The position numbers were made by a program, and so were the translations under genes. 52,784 bases of DNA from an uncultured Pseudomonas sp. (GTDB lineage: Bacteria; Pseudomonadota; Gammaproteobacteria; Pseudomonadales; Pseudomonadaceae), in assembly GCF_946885885.1 (NCBI RefSeq), contig NZ_CAMPHN010000010.1, forward strand, positions 1-52,784, written 5' to 3'. The notes below the pieces were generated by a model, which saw only the letters and a list, made by a program, of their open reading frames with translations, was not told where the DNA came from and searched no databases. Below, piece by piece: positions 48,292 through 52,784 of this stretch; positions within the stretch are counted from its first letter, which is position 1; every line of letters starts with the position of its first letter.

Positions 48292-51200
48292 TCAGATCGG
48301 TACCGGTTTTTCGATTCCGAAACCCTGCGCAAAATCTACGCCCATTCTTTCCAGCTCTTCAAGAATCTGGCGGTTTTCAGCATATTCGGCAATCGTCTTG
48401 ATCCCCATGACATGTCCGATATGGTTGATGGCTTTCACCATTGCGTGATCGATCGGATCATCAAGCATGTCTTTGACAAAGCTGCCGTCGATCTTCAGGA
48501 AATCCACCGGCAAATGCTTCAGGTAGGCAAACGACGACATACCACTTCCAAAATCATCGAGCGCGAAGCGACACCCCAACCCCTTCAGCTTCCGGATCAA
48601 GGTTGCTGCCTGTCCCAGATTGGCGATGGCGGAGGTTTCGGTGACTTCAAAACAGACGGTGTGTGGCGGGACATTGAACAGCTTGAACTGTTCATGGATG
48701 AAATCGAACAGCTTCGGATCGCCAATCGAAGCACCGGACAAGTTAATGGCACGCGTATGAATAGGGCGGTCGCCGCGACGGCTGGCTTCGGAATATTGTG
48801 CAAAGGCTGTCTGGATGACCCAGCGGTCCAGCGCGGGCATTAGGTTGTAACGTTCGGCAGCCGGAATAAAGGCCATCGGGGGAACCAGATCTCCCTGCTC
48901 ATCTCGCATGCGAATCAGTACTTCGTGGTGTTCACCTTGAACGGCAGGCGAACCAAGCTCAATGATCTTTTGCGTATAAAGGCAAAACCTGTTTTCATCC
49001 AGGGCCGTCTGAATCCGGCTGATCCAGCTCATTTCGCCATGACGTTTTGCCAGCTCAGTGTCGTCGGCATGGTACATATGAATGCGGTTGCGTCCCTTGT
49101 CCTTGGCGACATAGCAGGCAGCATCGGCAGCGCTGAGGATTTTTTCTAGCGACAGACTGCCGTCTCCAAAATTGGCCACGCCGATACTGACGCCGATCGG
49201 GAAGGTCTTGTCCTGCCAGACGAAATGGAAATCACATATGACTCGGCGTAGCGTCTCGGCGATTTCCAGGCTGACGCCAGGAGAGCAATTATTCAGCAGC
49301 ACACCGAATTCATCACCACCGAGACGGGCCAGGGCATCGTTCTGCCGGATATGCTGGTTGAATACGCTGGCCAATTGTCGTAACAACTCATCACCGGCAA
49401 TGTGGCCGCAGGTGTCGTTAACGACTTTGAACTGGTCAAGGTCAAGATATAGCAGCGAGTGCCGCACACTGTCGGACTCCGCACGCTGCAGGGCCAATTC
49501 CAACCGGCGCTCGAACTCACGCCGGTTCAGCAAACCGGTCAAACCGTCATGGGTTGCCTGATAGGAGATTTCCGCAGTCATTTTGCGGGTCGACGTGACA
49601 TCATGAAATACCATCACGATGCCGATGATTTGATTGTCCTGGTCGAAAATAGGCGCAGCGGCATCTTCTATCGAACATTCGGTGTTGTCACGTCGGCGCA
49701 GCATGGTGTGATTGGCCAGGCCGCAGATTTTTCCGCTCTGTAGTACCAGTTCGACCGGGCTTTGTACGGCTTCTCCGGTTTCTTCGTTGAATATCTGGAA
49801 TACCCGGGGTAACGGCAACCCTTTCGCGTCTTCACACAGCCAGCCGGTGAGCATTTCGGCAACCGGGTTCAGATAAGTAACATTGCCTTCAGTATCCGTC
49901 GTGATCACCGCATCGCCGATCGATGCGAGCGTGATGCGCAAACGCTCTTTCTCGCGGAATAGGTTGTGTTCCGAAGTAAGAACCTTTTTCATAATCGGCT
50001 TTATCTGGAAACGCAACAGCATTACACCGCCGACAATAAAGAACGCCAGCAAGGGAAGGAATTGTTGCAACTGATCGCGCAACGGGGCGTAAAACTCTTC
50101 GGTATCCTGTTTCACCACCATGCCGAAGCCCGTTTTGTTTAGTGGTGCATAGGCGGCTATGACGTTGTGCCCGCGATCGTCCTGAGTTTCAATCACGCCG
50201 GATTGACCATCGGCAGCATAGCTTGCAGGCAGCAATTTCCCTTGTGCGTTATAACGTGAGCTGGTTTCGACTCTTTGGTTGAAGCGCTGCGGAAAGCATT
50301 GCAACAGTTGCCCTTTCGCTGCACACAATCGCATTTCGCCGGTATTGCCGAAATTGCTGGTTCTGGAGAAGGCCTCTCCTATGACCGATGGCAGCGGTTG
50401 CTCGGCAATAAGGGTCGCCATCGGGTTTCCCTCGCTGTCGAACATGCGGGCGCTGGCACGAAGATAGAACGCGCCGTTCCATAACAGGGATGCCGAAATG
50501 GGTAAACCCAGATCAACCGAAATGTCCGACGTGGGCACGAAGTGCCCCAAGCGTAGTATTTCCCGCCCTGTATTGTCTTGAATAATGATGCCGGTAACGC
50601 CCAGTGTGAGAATGTTTACGCCGATTTCTCTCAGGCGATCGCGTGCCTCGGTATCGTGCAGGTTCGTTATAAGGCGCTGCGTATAGAGCGTAAACCCCGG
50701 GCGGTGCGCGGTATTTTTCACATTGATGGCCGCTTGTGTTGTCACCACCTGAAACGTTCTAACATTGTTGTCCAGCGATAATTGCAGACTTTCGCGCATC
50801 GCCTTGTCGAGACTCTTTTGGTAGGCGACAAATCCACTCAAGCCGGTAGTCAGCGTCACCACCACGAGAATGGCGCCGCCAACGAAACTGATATGTTCAT
50901 CCTCCTTGAAAAAGCGATTTCGGGTTTGATTCCACTCGGCACCGTACCAGCTCACCCAGAAAGCGGTTCCAGCCAGCATCATGCCGACAGCACTATCTAG
51001 TCCCATTCGATCGATATGAAACCACGAATAAAATGACTCGATTTTCAGGAAATAGCCAACCAACCCCGTCAAGCCGACCGCAAGCAGCGCAAAGGTGGCA
51101 GCCTGGACAGCTAACCCGATTGCGTGCTTGCGTACCTGTTGCCCCAATATCAGGATAATGCCGGACAGAATGAAGCCGAGACAGGTGTTGGGCGCCATGC

Positions 51201-51540
51201 GCCCGGGCCAGTCGCGGTCTTCCAGCGAGCGATTAAACGGCGGGAAATCGATGACCAGATCGATGTCCAGGATGATGTCGACGAGGACCAGACTGCTGAA
51301 GGCAATCAGCGCTCCACCGATGAATTGCTGGAGTTGTGTGTGCCGTTTTACTGGTAAGGCGGGCGCAATGAGCGCAATGCCGACCAGCATGAAACACAGT
51401 GCTGCGCTGGCGGTCATGCCAACAAAATCAGGATAGATCTGCGCCATCCACGGCATGTGAAACATCCATTCTGCTATGACAGCGGCACCGAGAAGAAAGA
51501 GAAGAACGCCCAGTGTGTTTTGAATTGGACCTGACTTCAT
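48292..51540 (-). CDS. Membrane PAS-GGDEF-EAL cyclic-di-GMP enzyme
   Basis: This 1082-residue sensor has several N-terminal helices (about 10-225), a further helix and a periplasmic Cache/CHASE-like domain (about 235-510), another helix (about 515-535), PAS (about 560-690), GGDEF and EAL. The GGDEF motif (741-745) is intact, and RxxD five residues before it gives the inhibitory I-site. The EAL motif is EVL at 873-875, but the other catalytic residues (INLS, EVTE, DDFGSG, KIDGSF, AEYAEN, AQGF) are kept, so both activities are possible. GAGG lies upstream of the ATG at 51540. Base composition is visibly less GC-rich than that of the metabolic genes to its left. No partner gene is adjacent. Confidence 0.92.
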   Translation of the reverse strand: MKSGPIQNTLGVLLFLLGAAVIAEWMFHMPWMAQIYPDFVGMTASAALCFMLVGIALIAPALPVKRHTQLQQFIGGALIAFSSLVLVDIILDIDLVIDFPPFNRSLEDRDWPGRMAPNTCLGFILSGIILILGQQVRKHAIGLAVQAATFALLAVGLTGLVGYFLKIESFYSWFHIDRMGLDSAVGMMLAGTAFWVSWYGAEWNQTRNRFFKEDEHISFVGGAILVVVTLTTGLSGFVAYQKSLDKAMRESLQLSLDNNVRTFQVVTTQAAINVKNTAHRPGFTLYTQRLITNLHDTEARDRLREIGVNILTLGVTGIIIQDNTGREILRLGHFVPTSDISVDLGLPISASLLWNGAFYLRASARMFDSEGNPMATLIAEQPLPSVIGEAFSRTSNFGNTGEMRLCAAKGQLLQCFPQRFNQRVETSSRYNAQGKLLPASYAADGQSGVIETQDDRGHNVIAAYAPLNKTGFGMVVKQDTEEFYAPLRDQLQQFLPLLAFFIVGGVMLLRFQIKPIMKKVLTSEHNLFREKERLRITLASIGDAVITTDTEGNVTYLNPVAEMLTGWLCEDAKGLPLPRVFQIFNEETGEAVQSPVELVLQSGKICGLANHTMLRRRDNTECSIEDAAAPIFDQDNQIIGIVMVFHDVTSTRKMTAEISYQATHDGLTGLLNRREFERRLELALQRAESDSVRHSLLYLDLDQFKVVNDTCGHIAGDELLRQLASVFNQHIRQNDALARLGGDEFGVLLNNCSPGVSLEIAETLRRVICDFHFVWQDKTFPIGVSIGVANFGDGSLSLEKILSAADAACYVAKDKGRNRIHMYHADDTELAKRHGEMSWISRIQTALDENRFCLYTQKIIELGSPAVQGEHHEVLIRMRDEQGDLVPPMAFIPAAERYNLMPALDRWVIQTAFAQYSEASRRGDRPIHTRAINLSGASIGDPKLFDFIHEQFKLFNVPPHTVCFEVTETSAIANLGQAATLIRKLKGLGCRFALDDFGSGMSSFAYLKHLPVDFLKIDGSFVKDMLDDPIDHAMVKAINHIGHVMGIKTIAEYAENRQILEELERMGVDFAQGFGIEKPVPI

Positions 51541-51683
51541 CGCCTTACCTCTTTGCTCGTCGCCGAAGCTGCCGATTACCTGCTGACACGATCCAGAAAA
51601 GAGCCCCTCCAATACCCGCACGTGGAACTACCTCTTGATTAATAGTCGTCTTGGGTTAGCAGGTACTAATAAGCGGTAACTAA

Positions 51684-51804
51684 AAGCGCTCCATAAGCCC
51701 TGTTATGGCGGACGGGGTTTATGGAGCGCTTACTTTCAGGTGGTATGGCAAGGATAGCAGCAGAGCCGGCAACCGTTAGTTCGTAACCCCTCCATAAACC
51801 CCGC
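51684..51804. repeat. Nested palindromes of unknown origin
   Basis: Perfect 13-bp arms AAGCGCTCCATAA (51684-51696) and TTATGGAGCGCTT (51719-51731) enclose 22 bases. A third arm CTCCATAAACCCCGCC (51790 on) can pair with GGACGGGGTTTATGGAG (51710-51726), so two alternative hairpins can form. The rest of 51541-51880 has no gene. Confidence 0.6.
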
Positions 51805-51880
51805 CGAACCTGGAGCACGCAGAAGGCGCATCTGTACTGCTGAGCCGTGATTACTTGAATCGCCAACGCGCCCCCGGTAT

Positions 51881-52042
51881 CGGGCAGCGGTATGTAGTCA
51901 TCGTCGCCCGGCACCTCGGCAAAGCGACGTGTGCGCCAGTCCTCGGCCGCCTGGAGGATGCGATCCTGCCAGCTGGAGACGAAGTTCCAGTAGATGTGCC
52001 GTGGCCCGTCCAGCGGCTCGCCGCCGAGTAGCATCAGCCGAT
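51881..52042 (-). pseudogene. C-terminal fragment of a pirin-family protein
   Basis: The minus strand reads MLLGGEPLDGPRHIYWNFVS, then WQDRILQAAEDWRTRRF and VPGDDDYIPLPD, the classic end of pirin proteins. The N-terminal two thirds, including the metal-binding cupin, are missing: the sequence changes at about 52042 into the phyH copy on the opposite strand. It cannot be functional. Confidence 0.75.
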
Positions 52043-52641
52043 GCGCGGTGTTCGATGCGGGCGTCAAGCCCTCGGCCGATTGGCCGGTGCCGCGCGGCCG
52101 GGACTGGCGCCATTCGCTGCTCGATCTCGATCCGAAGGTTCAGGCCCTGTGTCGTCTGCCGCAGCTGTTGGCGGCCGTGGGCGAGTTGATCGGCGAACGC
52201 TTCTTCCTCGCGCAGATCGAGGGTCGCGAGCCCCTGGTGGGCGGCGGTCACCAGCAGCTGCACCGCGACCTGTCGGCCCAACGGCCAGGCGACGTGATAA
52301 ACGCCCTGGCTTATTTCGACGACTACACCGCCGAGAACGGCGCAACCCGTATCGTCCCTGGCAGCCACCGCCCCTCCCAGGCAGAGCCGCCATTCGACTT
52401 CAACGACGAATCCCGCTCGGCGCAGCTTTCAGGCTTCGCTGGCGACATCTTGGTGTTCGATGCCGACCTGCTGCATGCGGGCAGTTTGAACGCCAGCGGC
52501 ACACGCCGCCGCTCCATCCTGATCAGCTACTTTGCCGAGTCGCTACACGCCTCGCACCGCGAAACAGCGAGCCTGCGAGGTATTCGGATGGACACGAGCG
52601 ATAGGTTTGACCCAGCGGATTTTGCCTTGGGGGGCATATAG
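52043..52641 (+). pseudogene. 5'-truncated second copy of the PhyH-family gene
   Basis: From GCGCGGTGTTCGA onward this follows the gene at 36873-37553 closely, including the iron triad, the stop codon and the AGCCTAACTAGGCT after it. The first 28 codons are replaced by the pirin fragment. An in-frame ATG upstream (51994) gives an open frame of 215 codons, so an altered product is conceivable, but it lies in antisense pirin sequence with no ribosome binding site. Confidence 0.75.
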
Positions 52642-52669
52642 CCTAACTAGGCTCATATGGGCTGATAAC

Positions 52670-52707
52670 GGCCAACTTCTGCCAGTCACGACAGGCAGAA
52701 GTTGGCC
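52670..52707. repeat. Long perfect hairpin near the window end
   Basis: A 14-bp perfect inverted repeat GGCCAACTTCTGCC/GGCAGAAGTTGGCC with a 10-nt loop is followed by GATTCTGTTGAAAAAGT. This resembles the edge of an insertion-sequence-associated repeat. What follows to the window end is not identified. Confidence 0.5.
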
Positions 52708-52784
52708 GATTCTGTTGAAAAAGTAGCGGCCTCCCCATGCCGTTGGCAAAATTGCTCTGTCAGCGAGCGTGGGGGCGAACAGCA

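Noticed and set aside
51994..52641. Second PhyH gene as a functional CDS
   Set aside because: The first 28 residues are replaced by antisense pirin sequence and no ribosome binding site precedes the in-frame ATG; annotated as a truncated copy.

Overview
The window is chromosomal DNA from a high-GC gammaproteobacterium, most likely a Pseudomonas of the mendocina/alcaligenes/stutzeri type. The protein families, the order glgB - treS/maltokinase - glgE - SDR - ligD - ku - small ORF - mgtC-like - katE-like (close to the PAO1 PA2142-PA2153 neighbourhood, from memory), the CTG-N10-CAG LexA box and the FliA-type promoter all point there. No rRNA or tRNA was seen.

Region 1 (1-1950) is an AT-richer remnant of an integron cassette array without an integrase: two cassettes read leftward, separated by attC-like palindromes in which the gene stop codons are embedded. 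Region 2 (2384-18597) is a stress and stationary-phase block on the minus strand. It holds the GlgE alpha-glucan pathway (glgE, treS-pep2 fusion, glgB), a short-chain dehydrogenase, the two-component NHEJ system (ligD, ku), an MgtC-like membrane protein, and an intact but catalytically degenerate KatE-like protein. Region 3 (19050-23708) holds small stress-type and hypothetical genes, a DUF3182 protein coupled to an alpha/beta hydrolase, a DUF3203 protein and two copies of a MITE-like repeat.

Region 4 (23802-27782) is a probable SOS operon: a LexA box, a FAN1-type VRR-NUC nuclease, and a helicase of the XPD/DinG class with an N-terminal RecB/Cas4-like nuclease domain. Region 5 (27783-36493) is ordinary core: TRIC channel-family protein, glutathione reductase, VOC protein, galU, UDP-glucose dehydrogenase, a chemoreceptor with a likely FliA promoter, and a family-3 solute-binding protein. 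The gaps here are packed with dispersed hairpin repeats.

Region 6 (36873-52641) lies between two direct copies of a phytanoyl-CoA-dioxygenase-like gene; the second is truncated and fused to a pirin fragment. Between them is a probable catabolic system for a quaternary or methylated amine: a divergent BCCT transporter and, in one tightly packed operon, a Rieske oxygenase, an aldehyde dehydrogenase, a fused rubredoxin-rubredoxin reductase, an FAD amine oxidase-like enzyme and a cupin, ending at a strong terminator, with a LysR regulator nearby. A large GGDEF-EAL protein follows. The use of a rubredoxin module beside a Rieske N-dealkylase-like oxygenase is the best candidate here for an undescribed system.

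Most intergenic gaps carry members of a 65-80 bp hairpin family and other Pseudomonas-type inverted repeats. Start codons were moved inside several long open frames where a ribosome binding site and family alignment supported it. All family assignments come from reading motifs; no database search was run.
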